A stretch of 64,000 nt of DNA from Calditrichia bacterium (GTDB lineage Bacteria > Calditrichota > Calditrichia > Calditrichales > J004): assembly GCA_020635035.1 (NCBI GenBank), contig JACKAO010000009.1:1-64000 (forward strand). Direction: 5' to 3'. A program made the position numbers and the translations under genes. Positions 44,701-52,663 of this stretch are shown piece after piece. The first letter of the stretch is position 1; every line of letters begins with the position of its first letter. The notes beneath the pieces are model-generated. The model was not told where the DNA came from, ran no database searches, and saw nothing but the letters and a program-made list of their open reading frames with translations.

Positions 44701-47057
44701 ATAATGCAACATTTACTGTAACTGCTGTAAATGATGCTCCCGTAGTAAGTGACATACCCAATCAGTCAATCGCTGAAGGCGGAACTTTTACAACAATTTC
44801 TCTAGATGACTACGTAAGCGATGTTGACAATCCTGATACACAAATTATCTGGACTTATAGTGGTAATACAGAACTAATAGTAAATATCGATGTTAACCGG
44901 ATTGCCACAATTAGTACCCCGGATGCAAATTGGAACGGTAATGAAACGATTACATTTACAGCAACTGATCCGGGAGAATTGTCAGATAATGATGCTGCCA
45001 CATTCACTGTTTCTGCCGATAATGATCCACCGGTTGTCAGTGGAATTCCTGATCAGACAATACTTGAAGGAGAGTCCTTTACAACTATTAATCTGGATGA
45101 CTATGTAAGTGATCTGGATAATACAGATGCAGAAATGGTTTGGACTTATAGCGGCCAAAACGAATTAACCGTAAACATTGTTAATCGGGTAGCTACAATT
45201 GGTATCCCTGATGCAAACTGGAATGGTTCAGAAACGATAACTTTTACAGCAACCGATCCGGGGAATTTGTCAAATAGTGATGCAGCAGTTTTTACCGTAA
45301 ATGCTTCAAACGATGCGCCGGTAGTAGCGGATATTCCTTCTCAGGTAATTAATGAAGGTTCAAGTTTTGCAACCATAAATCTGGATTCATATGTAAGTGA
45401 TTTAGATAACACTGATAGCCAGATGACATGGACTTATTCAGGAAATAATCAACTAACTGTTTCCATTGATGAAAATCGTGTGGCATCAATAATCATACCG
45501 AATACTGACTGGAATGGTAAAGAAACGATAACTTTTACAGCAAAAGATCCAGGTGGTCTTTCAGATAGTGACACAGCTTCTTTTACTGTAATTGCTGAAA
45601 ATGATGCCCCTGTTGTTTCAGACATCCCTGATCAGGACATTGCAGAAGGTGCAGATTTTGCTACCATCAATTTAGATGATTACGTAAGTGATGTTGACAA
45701 CCCCGATTCAGAAATAAGTTGGATTGCCAGTGAAACAACAGATTTATCAGTTGTTATTGACGAAAATCGTGTTGCCAGAATTACTGTTCCAAATGCTGAC
45801 TGGAGTGGTGTTGAAACAATAACATTCACTGCTACCGATCCAGGAGACTTGTCAGATTCCGACCAGGCATCATTTACTGTAACTGCTGTTAATGATATAC
45901 CGGTTATTTCAGAAATTCCTGACCAAACGATTGATGAAGGCAACAGTTTTGCAAGTATTAATTTGGATAATTATGTTGAAGATGTTGATAATACCGACAG
46001 TGAAATGAGTTGGAGTTTCAGTGGAAATATCGATTTACAAGTTAATATCGATACTAACCGTGTAGCCAGTATAAAAACACCATCTGCAGATTGGAATGGA
46101 AGTGAAGCTATAATATTCTCAGTTGCAGATCCTGGCGAAATGTCAGCCGCAGATACAGTAATATTTACAGTAATAGCTGTAAATGACGCGCCGGTTTTAT
46201 TGGCAGTTCCTGCTTTAACTTTCAAAGAAGATGAAAAATTAAGTCAGTCTCAAACAGCCTGGTATGAATTTGTTAACGATCCTGATAATGCAGATTCAAC
46301 TCTTACATATATTGTATCCGGCGGCAAGAATGTTACTTATCAGCATACTAATGGAAACTTTGTTTTCAGTTCTCCACTAAACTGGTTTGGAAATGATACA
46401 TTGGAACTCAAGATTTCTGACGGTGAATTAGCGGATTCAGTTAATTTTGTCGTTAATGTGACTGCTGTTAATGATGCTCCACAGTTAGTGGATTTCCCAA
46501 AAGCTATTTCTATGGATGATACATCGACTTACGTCATAAATTTAAATGATTATGTTGAAGATGTAGACTCACCGAAATCAGGTCTTGTTTGGGGATTTAG
46601 TGCCGATAATGACTCGTTGATTTTAGATTACGACCAGGAAAATGCGTTATTATCAATAAGCGCCCTTCCTTTTGCAGGAGATGTGCATGTTGCCATCACT
46701 GTGGCTGATGATGCATCTGCTACAACAGATGATACAATAACTGTTACAATTAGCCTGGTTACAGCTCTAAATGAAATAGTTGGAATAATTCCAGATAAAT
46801 ATTCAATCAGTCAGAATTATCCGAATCCATTTAATCCGACCACTCAGATAAAATATGGGCTCCCAAAAGCTGGAAAAGTTAGAGTAGAAATTTTTAATAT
46901 AATCGGTCAAAAAGTTGCGACTCTTGTTAATGAGAATAAACCTGCGGGATTTCATTTAATAAGCTTTGATGCTTCCGGGTTGTCAAGCGGGATGTACTTT
47001 TATAGAATACAAGCTGCGAAATTTAATCAGGTTCGTAAGATGATATTGATGAAGTAG
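41763..47057 (+). CDS. Giant secreted repeat protein with tandem Ig-like domains and sorting domain
   Basis: A 1764-residue surface or secreted protein, probably adhesive or matrix-forming. Signal peptide at residues 1-17. Residues 18-410 hold about seven 55-65-residue repeats of the form FVVVWQS followed by GVYAQRFD and GSEFxVNT. Residues about 411-1670 contain 13 tandem Ig/cadherin-like units, ten of them close copies of about 97 residues (PVVSDIP, INLDDYVSDVDN, TYSGN, ETITFTATDPG, FTVTAVN). The last 80 residues are a YPNPFNPTTQIKYGLP-type sorting domain ending MILMK. AAGGAAA precedes ATG 41763. A terminator follows. Ligand unknown. Confidence 0.9.
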   Translation: MRRTILMILSFTILAYSQVVYKDEFILSDYTFFSQETVDIESDANGNYVATWASYEEPPDTSLFTIVAQRFNTYGDAVGSRIKVNTTLVGSQINPKIAVNKDGSFVIVWQSWAQEGADSLGYGIYGQRFDANGNKLGSEFHVNTFESDFQISPDVSSDSLGNFVVVWESNGENVDSYYQVYYRTYNSSGVPTDTVRRADTNINTSNITRVRAPEVAMNPDGTFVIVWSTWQLDDPGFGGGVYAQRFSKSGAKVGSEFIVNTNILYSQKAPDIDSDDNGDFIVVWETQYEFNGFGVAGQLFDSTATKIGTEFLVNTFTDSDQELAAVSMDKTGNFVVTWQSNTQDGSGYGVFAQRYDNTGAKISNEFQVNDYTFSNQGYPSVAVADRGDFFIAWQSYEQDLSLNGVYGKIYKMAPYYSGFDLEISEDSSLKIPITDLYPYVSDESNLDSELSWQFVSGSNITVTFNNDSLLVLPAENFYGQDSFKVIVTDPTALTDTAYQVVTVNPVNDSPVVSNIPDQTVDEGNPFLTINLDDYVTDIDNSDSEISWQAGGQNELNVSINIDRIVTISAPDSNWFGSEKILFTAIDPGALFDTTSVMFTINSVNDAPVVTDIPGQTIAEGSTFTTINLDSYVNDVDNTDAELNWSYSGNSELTVSIVNRVATISVPDVNWFGAETITFTVTDPGELSDSDGAAFTVTNVDDPPVVSDIPDQTITEGQSFTSINLDDYVNDVDNTDAEITWNYSGNTDLSVNINPVNRVAVVTIPNSNWAGNETITFTATDQGGMFDSDAATFTVTNVNDAPVVADIPNQTIAEGGTFTTIALDDYVSDVDNPDNEITWGVTGNDLLGVSIVNRIVTITIPDAEWSGSETLTFTATDPGELSDSDPATFTVTAVNDAPVVTDIPNQTIVEGSNFTTINLDDYVSDIDNTDAQMNWIYSGNSELAVSINNRIATISIPSAEWNGSEVITFTASDPGGLSDNDNATFTVTAVNDAPVVSDIPNQSIAEGGTFTTISLDDYVSDVDNPDTQIIWTYSGNTELIVNIDVNRIATISTPDANWNGNETITFTATDPGELSDNDAATFTVSADNDPPVVSGIPDQTILEGESFTTINLDDYVSDLDNTDAEMVWTYSGQNELTVNIVNRVATIGIPDANWNGSETITFTATDPGNLSNSDAAVFTVNASNDAPVVADIPSQVINEGSSFATINLDSYVSDLDNTDSQMTWTYSGNNQLTVSIDENRVASIIIPNTDWNGKETITFTAKDPGGLSDSDTASFTVIAENDAPVVSDIPDQDIAEGADFATINLDDYVSDVDNPDSEISWIASETTDLSVVIDENRVARITVPNADWSGVETITFTATDPGDLSDSDQASFTVTAVNDIPVISEIPDQTIDEGNSFASINLDNYVEDVDNTDSEMSWSFSGNIDLQVNIDTNRVASIKTPSADWNGSEAIIFSVADPGEMSAADTVIFTVIAVNDAPVLLAVPALTFKEDEKLSQSQTAWYEFVNDPDNADSTLTYIVSGGKNVTYQHTNGNFVFSSPLNWFGNDTLELKISDGELADSVNFVVNVTAVNDAPQLVDFPKAISMDDTSTYVINLNDYVEDVDSPKSGLVWGFSADNDSLILDYDQENALLSISALPFAGDVHVAITVADDASATTDDTITVTISLVTALNEIVGIIPDKYSISQNYPNPFNPTTQIKYGLPKAGKVRVEIFNIIGQKVATLVNENKPAGFHLISFDASGLSSGMYFYRIQAAKFNQVRKMILMK
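43284..46184 (+). repeat. Ten tandem about 290-base coding repeats
   Basis: Ten in-frame units of 95-97 codons lie head to tail inside the giant surface-protein gene (residues 508-1474). Each begins near a D-x-P-V-V codon block. Copies differ at many third positions, so they are diverged at DNA level and not perfect repeats. Three more diverged units flank them (about 43000-43283, 46185-46472 and 46473-46773). Confidence 0.85.
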
Positions 47058-47073
47058 CATTGTGTTGATACTT

Positions 47074-47114
47074 AAAAGAAGTCCATTCTGAAAAGGGTGG
47101 ACTTCTTTTTTTTT
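47074..47114 (+). terminator. Intrinsic terminator after the giant surface-protein gene
   Basis: AAAAGAAGTCCA (47074-47085) pairs with TGGACTTCTTTT (47098-47109), followed by a T-run to 47114. Confidence 0.85.
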
Positions 47115-47210
47115 ATAAATAATTCAGGTTTCAATTAATATAAACACAATATCCTGCGAATATAACTGTAACTTAAAACAGAATTCTATTTAGCAATAAG
47201 GAGTAAAGAA

Positions 47211-48164
47211 ATGGCCTTTTCGAAAGATTTAGTTAAACTGAATGTAGCCGGGGAAGCTGAAAGAATATCTGAAAAATTAAAATCAGATGTTGTTAAAAAA
47301 TTGAAAAAGCGCGGCGCTGTTATTGGCATCAGTGGTGGAATTGATTCTTCTGTTGTTTTAGCTTTATGTGCAAAAACATTCGGCCCCAAAAAGGTATTAG
47401 GTGTGATGATGCCAGAAAGTGATTCTAATCCTGATAGTTTAATTCTAGCCAGAAAACTGGCAAATAAATTTGGTGTTGAATACATTGTTGAAAACATGAC
47501 GGCAGCCTTGGCGGGTTATGGGTGCTATAACCGGCGTGATGAAGCTATTAAAAGTGTATTTCCAGAATATGATAGTACTTATAAAGCAAAAATTGTTTTA
47601 CCAGGGGGGATTGATCAGGATAAATTAAGTGTTTTTTATCTGACAATTATCTCGGCGGAAGGTGAAGAAAAAACAGAAAGACTTCCACTAAAAGAATATT
47701 TACAAATTGTTGCTGCGTCAAACTTCAAACAGAGAAGTCGTATGAGCATGCTTTATTACCATGCCGATGCTCGCAACTATGCTGTAATTGGAACGGGCAA
47801 TAAAAATGAGCATGAACAGGGATTTTTTGTTAAATATGGAGATGGCGGTGCGGATGTAAAACCAATTGCACATTTATTTAAAACACAGGTTTTTCAGCTT
47901 GCTGCTTATCTGGAAGTTCCTGTTGAAATACAAAATCGTATGCCAACGACTGATACATACAGTGCCGAACAAACCCAGGAAGAGTTCTTCTTTAAAATGC
48001 CATTTGATGTTCTTGATGCGGTCTGGTATGGTTGGGAAAAAGAATATTCTGCTCAGGAAATTGCAGAAGGATTGGATCTAAAAACAGAACAGGTCCAGAA
48101 TATTATCAATGATATCAAGCGAAAGATTGCAGGTACAGAGTATTTACGAATGAATCCATTATAA
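47211..48164 (+). CDS. nadE: NAD+ synthase, ammonia-dependent type
   Basis: Amidates deamido-NAD in the last step of NAD synthesis. The 317-residue product has the PP-loop VIGISGGIDSSVVLAL (about 38-53), GTGNKNEHEQGFFVKYGDGG near 194-213 and ADVKPIAHLFKTQVFQLAAY. TTDTYSAEQTQEEFFF near 247 is the P2-type loop. It lacks a glutaminase domain, so it uses ammonia or a partner amidase. GGAG lies nine bases before ATG 47211. The prenyltransferase gene follows after 15 bases. Confidence 0.94.
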   Translation: MAFSKDLVKLNVAGEAERISEKLKSDVVKKLKKRGAVIGISGGIDSSVVLALCAKTFGPKKVLGVMMPESDSNPDSLILARKLANKFGVEYIVENMTAALAGYGCYNRRDEAIKSVFPEYDSTYKAKIVLPGGIDQDKLSVFYLTIISAEGEEKTERLPLKEYLQIVAASNFKQRSRMSMLYYHADARNYAVIGTGNKNEHEQGFFVKYGDGGADVKPIAHLFKTQVFQLAAYLEVPVEIQNRMPTTDTYSAEQTQEEFFFKMPFDVLDAVWYGWEKEYSAQEIAEGLDLKTEQVQNIINDIKRKIAGTEYLRMNPL

Positions 48165-48179
48165 AACAGAAGTGAAGAT

Positions 48180-49052
48180 ATGACTGAAAAAATCAATTCT
48201 TTTCTGCACGATGTAAAGCGTCTGACTGATGTTGAAATTGAGCAGGCACTTGTTAATTCGGAGCCATTAATCGATGGGTTATATAAATCTGCTATATACT
48301 CCACAACAGGTGGTAAAAGGTTGCGTGCCGTGTTTACAATTCTTGTAGGAAATATTTTTAAAGTTGAACAGGAAATTCTTCTTAAAACGGCAGCTGCTGT
48401 CGAGCTGATTCATGCAGCATCCTTAATAATGGATGATCTGCCGTATATGGATGACTCACAATTACGACGCGGGAAACCATCCAACCATGTTGTTTTTGGT
48501 CAGGATGTCGCATTATGTGCAAGTATTGCATTACTTTCAAAAGCGATAGAATTAGTTTTAAATGATGATGCTTTAAAACAGGATATTAAAACTAAAATTG
48601 TCCAGGTATTAGCGGATTCTTATGGTTTTAAAGGATTGGCTGCAGGACAATTTGTTGATCTTAAACTTAAAAGAAAAAATGTAAGCTTTGATGTAATTGA
48701 GTATATAAATGACAAAAAAACGGCTGCATTATTCAGTGCAGCCGGTAAAGCCGGCGCAATTATTGGTAATGCATCCATTAAGCAAATTAATGCCATCGAT
48801 CAATATTCCAAATATATGGGACTGGCTTTTCAGATAGTGGATGATATTCTCGATGTTGAAGGTAATAAAGATATTGTCGGTAAAGACGTTGCTCATGATA
48901 AAATGAATTTTGTAAGACTCGTCGGTCTTGAAAATGCCAGGAATAAGGCAAAAGAATATACAGATTTAGCTGTTAAATCCTTGGAAATTCTTGGACCTGA
49001 TGCCGAAGTTTTAAAAGAGTTTACAAGCTTTTTAGTTAAGCGTGTAAGCTGA
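48180..49052 (+). CDS. Polyprenyl (farnesyl/geranylgeranyl) diphosphate synthase
   Basis: Class I trans-prenyltransferase, 290 residues, condensing IPP with allylic diphosphates. First aspartate-rich motif LIMDDLPYMDDSQLRRGKPS (about 82-101); second QIVDDILDVEG (about 218-228). Length and the two extra residues in the first motif fit the short-chain IspA/CrtE group. Product length (C15 or C20) is not certain. It would supply isoprenoid precursors, including for undecaprenyl phosphate. Probably in an operon with nadE. Confidence 0.93.
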   Translation: MTEKINSFLHDVKRLTDVEIEQALVNSEPLIDGLYKSAIYSTTGGKRLRAVFTILVGNIFKVEQEILLKTAAAVELIHAASLIMDDLPYMDDSQLRRGKPSNHVVFGQDVALCASIALLSKAIELVLNDDALKQDIKTKIVQVLADSYGFKGLAAGQFVDLKLKRKNVSFDVIEYINDKKTAALFSAAGKAGAIIGNASIKQINAIDQYSKYMGLAFQIVDDILDVEGNKDIVGKDVAHDKMNFVRLVGLENARNKAKEYTDLAVKSLEILGPDAEVLKEFTSFLVKRVS

Positions 49053-49094
49053 AACACACATTCTCGCCCATTAACCCCGTCCTTTTCTTTCCTG

Positions 49095-49145
49095 CTGAAT
49101 TGTATTCAGATTTGATCTTTAGTGATAAAAAAACCATATTATCAC
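49095..49145 (+). repeat. Two small inverted repeats before the mscS-like gene
   Basis: CTGAAT-TGT-ATTCAG (49095-49109) and GTGATAA/TTATCAC (49122-49128 with 49139-49145) lie in the 121-base gap. The second is not followed by a T-run and could be an operator. Confidence 0.3.
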
Positions 49146-49173
49146 ATCCAAAATATTAACCCAGTCACATATT

Positions 49174-50043
49174 ATGAGTACAGACGTTTCTGAAATTCTT
49201 GATGTTGTAAGCAGCGTATTTAAATTCACCCTATTTGAGATAAACCAGACGCCAATAACATTATCATCCATATTAATGTTCTTTCTGGTACTATTGGTTT
49301 TTCATTTAGCTTCAAGATTGTTCAGACGGTTTATCCTTGAAAAAATTATGGATCGCATGAAGATTGAGAAAGGTACGCGATTCACTATGACAAGGACGTT
49401 GCACTATATTGTTATGGTTATAGGAGCAATTGTTTCATTTCAGTTTATAGGGATTGATCTAAGTGGGCTTGCCGTTATTTTCGGATTGTTATCCGTTGGT
49501 ATTGGTTTTGGACTTCAGAATGTTACTTCAAATTTTGTGGCTGGTCTTATTTTGCTTTTTGAGCGCCCGATTCAGATTGGAGACAGAGTTACGGTGGGTG
49601 ATACAGAGGGAGACGTTGAAGCCATTAACATCCGGTCAACAATGATTCGCACATTAAATAATATTTCAATTATTGTTCCTAATTCTGAATTTGTAGCAAA
49701 TCGTGTAATAAATTGGTCTCATGGAGATACGCGGATTCGTTTGGATACAGAAGTCGGCGTATCATATAATTCTGATCTGGATATGGTGATAAAAGCATTA
49801 ACATCTGTTGCAGAAGAAAATCCAAACATTCTTAAAAATCCAAAACCGGAGGTGCTGTTAAAGAGTTTTGGAGACTCTTCATGGAATATGGTTTTGCGTG
49901 GCTGGTTGAACGAACCGGGCAGGCATCATGTTATTCAATCGGAAATTAATATGGCAATAGTTCATAAATTCAGAGATATGAATATTGAGATCCCATTTCC
50001 GCAAAGGGACCTGCATATTAAAGAGAATAAGTCAGAAACTTAA
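49174..50043 (+). CDS. Small-conductance mechanosensitive channel, MscS family
   Basis: A 289-residue inner-membrane channel that releases solutes on hypo-osmotic shock. Three hydrophobic segments lie within residues 25-120. The pore helix region GLLSVGIGFGLQNVTSNFVA (about 105-124) shows the conserved glycine/alanine pattern, and PIQIGDRVTVGDTEGDVEAI the beta domain. VPNSEFVANRVINWSHGD near 168 closes the MscS core. No clear Shine-Dalgarno. It ends tail-to-tail with the next gene, sharing stop-codon bases. Confidence 0.92.
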   Translation: MSTDVSEILDVVSSVFKFTLFEINQTPITLSSILMFFLVLLVFHLASRLFRRFILEKIMDRMKIEKGTRFTMTRTLHYIVMVIGAIVSFQFIGIDLSGLAVIFGLLSVGIGFGLQNVTSNFVAGLILLFERPIQIGDRVTVGDTEGDVEAINIRSTMIRTLNNISIIVPNSEFVANRVINWSHGDTRIRLDTEVGVSYNSDLDMVIKALTSVAEENPNILKNPKPEVLLKSFGDSSWNMVLRGWLNEPGRHHVIQSEINMAIVHKFRDMNIEIPFPQRDLHIKENKSET

Positions 50044-51218
50044 AAAAGATAACCTATCCCAAGGCTTACCAAGGTTCCACTGCCATCTATATTTTCAGGA
50101 TATACAATCGCACTAAAGTCAGGCAAAAGAGTTGTTTCCTGTTTGTCTTCCGTTTTAAATTTCTTTGCGAAGAGCGGATCTAAATACAAAAATATTGAAA
50201 ATTTGTCAGCAAGCCTGTAGTCAAATCCAATTCTTATATTTAGTGCTGTATTGGTATAATTTTTAGTTTGATTGGAGTCCTGATTATCTCCACCGATCAA
50301 CCGGTACCTGTTATCCAATGTTGTTTTTAATCCGTAAATACCCAATCCTGCACCAAAAACCAGGTCAAATTTATCTGATAATGACTTTATATAATCCAAT
50401 CCTAAAAATACTTCAGTAAATTCAAAATTGCGTTCAATTTCCAGCTTTTCAAATTGCATACTCCCCAGACTAAAATCATCCATTTTAAACTTCCAGGGTG
50501 CAGATTGTCTGATAATATTCAATCCGCTGTGAATCCTCCAATTTGCTGAAATTTTATAATAAATTTCTATCTCCCCCACGGTGCTTGCCGGGATGTCGTC
50601 GAATTCAATTAATAAATGATTGTCATTATATTCTTTAACTGCATCATTGAAATCATTTTTATAATTCAGATTCGCAGTTCCGTATCTTAGCTGCACTGAC
50701 CAGGCATAATATTTATAGTTTGTTTCTTCTTCTGCAGGAGCTGTCTCGTTTTCTGCAAGATGTTCAGGCTGCGCAAGCTTTTTTGCAACATCCGGTATGA
50801 CCCGGGTGAGAACATCGCTTAAACTTCCACTGAAATCACGTGTGGCAGTTTTTAATATGGTGCCTTTCTCCACATCGATTAATCTTAAATTTATTGAATA
50901 AAGGTTTTCAATTTTACCCAAAGTACCCGCAACCATTTCACGGACATTTAATAGCTGGCCGATCTCTACGGCGCATTCCACACTTGTGCAGCCACTCTGC
51001 TGAAAGCCCTGTTCCTGCAAAATACTGTTCATCTTGTCTCGTTCAACAACGTTAAAAGTACCTGTCTTAAACAATTCTGCACGTAATCTGTCTGTTAAAA
51101 AGCGAGCTTGTTCTTCATCAACACCGGTCGGATCGAGATCAAGAACAGCAATGTTTTTAATATTTTCCTGGCCGTAACAAACGCCAAAGATCATCAGTAA
51201 AAATAGTAATCGTTTCAA
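50040..51218 (-). CDS. CsgG/FlgO-like N-terminal domain with C-terminal outer-membrane beta-barrel
   Basis: A 392-residue exported protein. The TTG at 51218 is chosen because CCTTCC (complement GGAAGG, 51226-51231) lies seven bases away and it yields a clean signal peptide MKRLLFLLMIFGVCYGQ. The longer frame starts at TTG 51233. Residues 20-150 resemble CsgG/FlgO (IAVLDLDPTGVDEEQARFLT, FNVVERDKMNSILQEQGFQQ, VAGTLGKIENLYSINLRLID). Residues 165-392 look like amphipathic strands ending in an aromatic-rich tail (LVSLGIGYLF). Function unknown. Confidence 0.75.
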   Translation of the reverse strand: MKRLLFLLMIFGVCYGQENIKNIAVLDLDPTGVDEEQARFLTDRLRAELFKTGTFNVVERDKMNSILQEQGFQQSGCTSVECAVEIGQLLNVREMVAGTLGKIENLYSINLRLIDVEKGTILKTATRDFSGSLSDVLTRVIPDVAKKLAQPEHLAENETAPAEEETNYKYYAWSVQLRYGTANLNYKNDFNDAVKEYNDNHLLIEFDDIPASTVGEIEIYYKISANWRIHSGLNIIRQSAPWKFKMDDFSLGSMQFEKLEIERNFEFTEVFLGLDYIKSLSDKFDLVFGAGLGIYGLKTTLDNRYRLIGGDNQDSNQTKNYTNTALNIRIGFDYRLADKFSIFLYLDPLFAKKFKTEDKQETTLLPDFSAIVYPENIDGSGTLVSLGIGYLF

Positions 51219-51250
51219 GCCGAGCCCTTCCAAAGGTTTAAGGTAAAATT

Positions 51251-51865
51251 CTATTCCTGAAGAAATTGTGGTAGTGTCTCAAGATTAAAATTCTGATTAT
51301 TTTCAAATTTGGTATTGTTTAATTGATCTTGCTGCTGATTAAACTGACGCTCAAGATATCTGAAATTTCGTTGAAAGCTACTTGCTTCTTCAGCATTGTT
51401 GGGTGTTAAAATACTATTTTCTGCCATCCTTCTCGTGAAATTTATAATACGTGTTAAAGATGTGCGTTGGTCTGTCAAAATTGATATTATCTGGTCTTTT
51501 GCTTTTAACTGGTCTTCAAAGCCGGATTGAACATCTTGTGAATTGGAATTAATATTTGTAATATGAGATTTAAGTTTAACAATTTCTGAATTTAAACTTT
51601 CTTTCTCGGCGGCGAATTGACCTAAAGCAACCAGGTATAAAATAATTCCCCCGGTAATAAATCCGATCAGTAAAGTTATGACAGGCCATATATAAATAGC
51701 ATGTTCTTTAAGCCATATTTTTCTGATTGCCTTTTTATTTATCTGACTGTCTTCTCCAGCTTCAATTACATCTGCCAGTTTGTTAAAGTCCAGATTACGT
51801 TTACATTCGTGGCAGGTTAATGCGTTTTCGGATACGGGTGCTGAACAATATGGACAATAGCGCAT
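51251..51865 (-). CDS. Zinc-ribbon, single-pass membrane, coiled-coil protein
   Basis: A 204-residue protein. ATG 51865 follows GAGGAG by six bases and gives MRYCPYCSAPVSENALTCHE, a C-x2-C ... C-x2-C zinc ribbon (residues 4-22). The longer frame start at 51943 adds 26 atypical residues. One membrane segment lies at about 65-90 (IYIWPVITLLIGFITGGIIL). The rest is Gln/Asn-rich coiled coil (about 95-200). Probably a membrane-anchored adaptor or scaffold. It lies 32 bases upstream of the CsgG-like gene and divergent from the peroxiredoxin gene. No specific family recognised. Confidence 0.7.
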   Translation of the reverse strand: MRYCPYCSAPVSENALTCHECKRNLDFNKLADVIEAGEDSQINKKAIRKIWLKEHAIYIWPVITLLIGFITGGIILYLVALGQFAAEKESLNSEIVKLKSHITNINSNSQDVQSGFEDQLKAKDQIISILTDQRTSLTRIINFTRRMAENSILTPNNAEEASSFQRNFRYLERQFNQQQDQLNNTKFENNQNFNLETLPQFLQE

Positions 51866-51976
51866 ATAATTCTCCTCGATTGGAATTTTTAAGAAATTAT
51901 ACGAGTTGAAAAAAAATTCAAAATTAAATTGTTTAACTATCAAATATCAATTTTGTAATTGGAGGAAGCAAATAAT

Positions 51977-52495
51977 ATGCAAATCATTAAATTATTTATA
52001 GGATTATTGTTTATGGTATCTTCTTTATTTGCCGGGAACGATCTTAAAGCCGGTGATCAGGCACCTGATTTTGAGTTAAAAGATTCCAACGGACAGGTAC
52101 ATAAATTGTCCGATTATAAGGGTAAAATTGTTACATTATATTTTTATCCTAAAGATGATACACCCGGCTGCACTGCAGAAGCATGCAATCTTAGGGATAA
52201 TTACTCAGAACTCACGGATCGGGGAATTGTTGTTCTTGGAATAAGTTATGATGACAGTGTATCCCATAAGGAGTTTACAGAAAAATACAATTTACCTTTT
52301 ACGCTGCTTTCAGATACGGATAAGGAAGTTGCAGAGAAGTATAATGCCAAGAAACCGATTATTGGAGCACTAGTTGCAAAAAGAATTACTTATCTTATCG
52401 GGCCGGATGGTAAAATAATTCACATATTTGATGATGTGGATACCAAGAACCATACCCGGCAAATATTGGAAGTACTTGATAAGGCAAAAGGGTAA
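51977..52495 (+). CDS. Exported peroxiredoxin, Bcp/PrxQ type
   Basis: Reduces peroxides with thiols. ATG 51977 follows GGAGGA (51961-51966) and gives a 19-residue signal peptide (MQIIKLFIGLLFMVSSLFA); the in-frame TTG 51959 would precede this. Of 172 residues, the active site DDTPGCTAEACNLRDN has the peroxidatic Cys65 and resolving Cys70, as in E. coli Bcp. Cytoplasmic Bcp proteins lack a signal peptide, so this one probably works in the periplasm. It is divergent from the zinc-ribbon gene, 111 bases apart. Confidence 0.87.
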   Translation: MQIIKLFIGLLFMVSSLFAGNDLKAGDQAPDFELKDSNGQVHKLSDYKGKIVTLYFYPKDDTPGCTAEACNLRDNYSELTDRGIVVLGISYDDSVSHKEFTEKYNLPFTLLSDTDKEVAEKYNAKKPIIGALVAKRITYLIGPDGKIIHIFDDVDTKNHTRQILEVLDKAKG

Positions 52496-52605
52496 TTAAC
52501 ATACCTGTTCTTCACATTCGGGAAGGTATATATTTAACTCCGCAAAATAGGTATTTAAAAAATAATACTTAAAATTTGCTGCAGAATCATATTTGCCTGT
52601 TAGGA

Positions 52606-52633
52606 TTGCAAAAAGTAATTTCTGATGTATATA
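52606..52633 (+). promoter_or_regulatory. Possible promoter of hflK-hflC
   Basis: TTGCAA (52606-52611) and TATATA (52628-52633) are 16 bases apart, 31 bases upstream of the hflK start. A GGGAGGA ribosome site follows at 52653-52659. Confidence 0.4.
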
Positions 52634-52663
52634 ACGACATAACTTTTAATTAGGGAGGAATGT

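Noticed and set aside
43284..46184. Tandem repeats as a possible assembly duplication
   Set aside because: Units differ at many positions in both DNA and protein, so simple assembly duplication is unlikely.
44522..46225. Antisense open frames within the tandem repeats (44522-44761, 45680-45943, 45971-46225)
   Set aside because: They are strand shadows that recur because the coding repeats recur; they resemble each other for that reason only.
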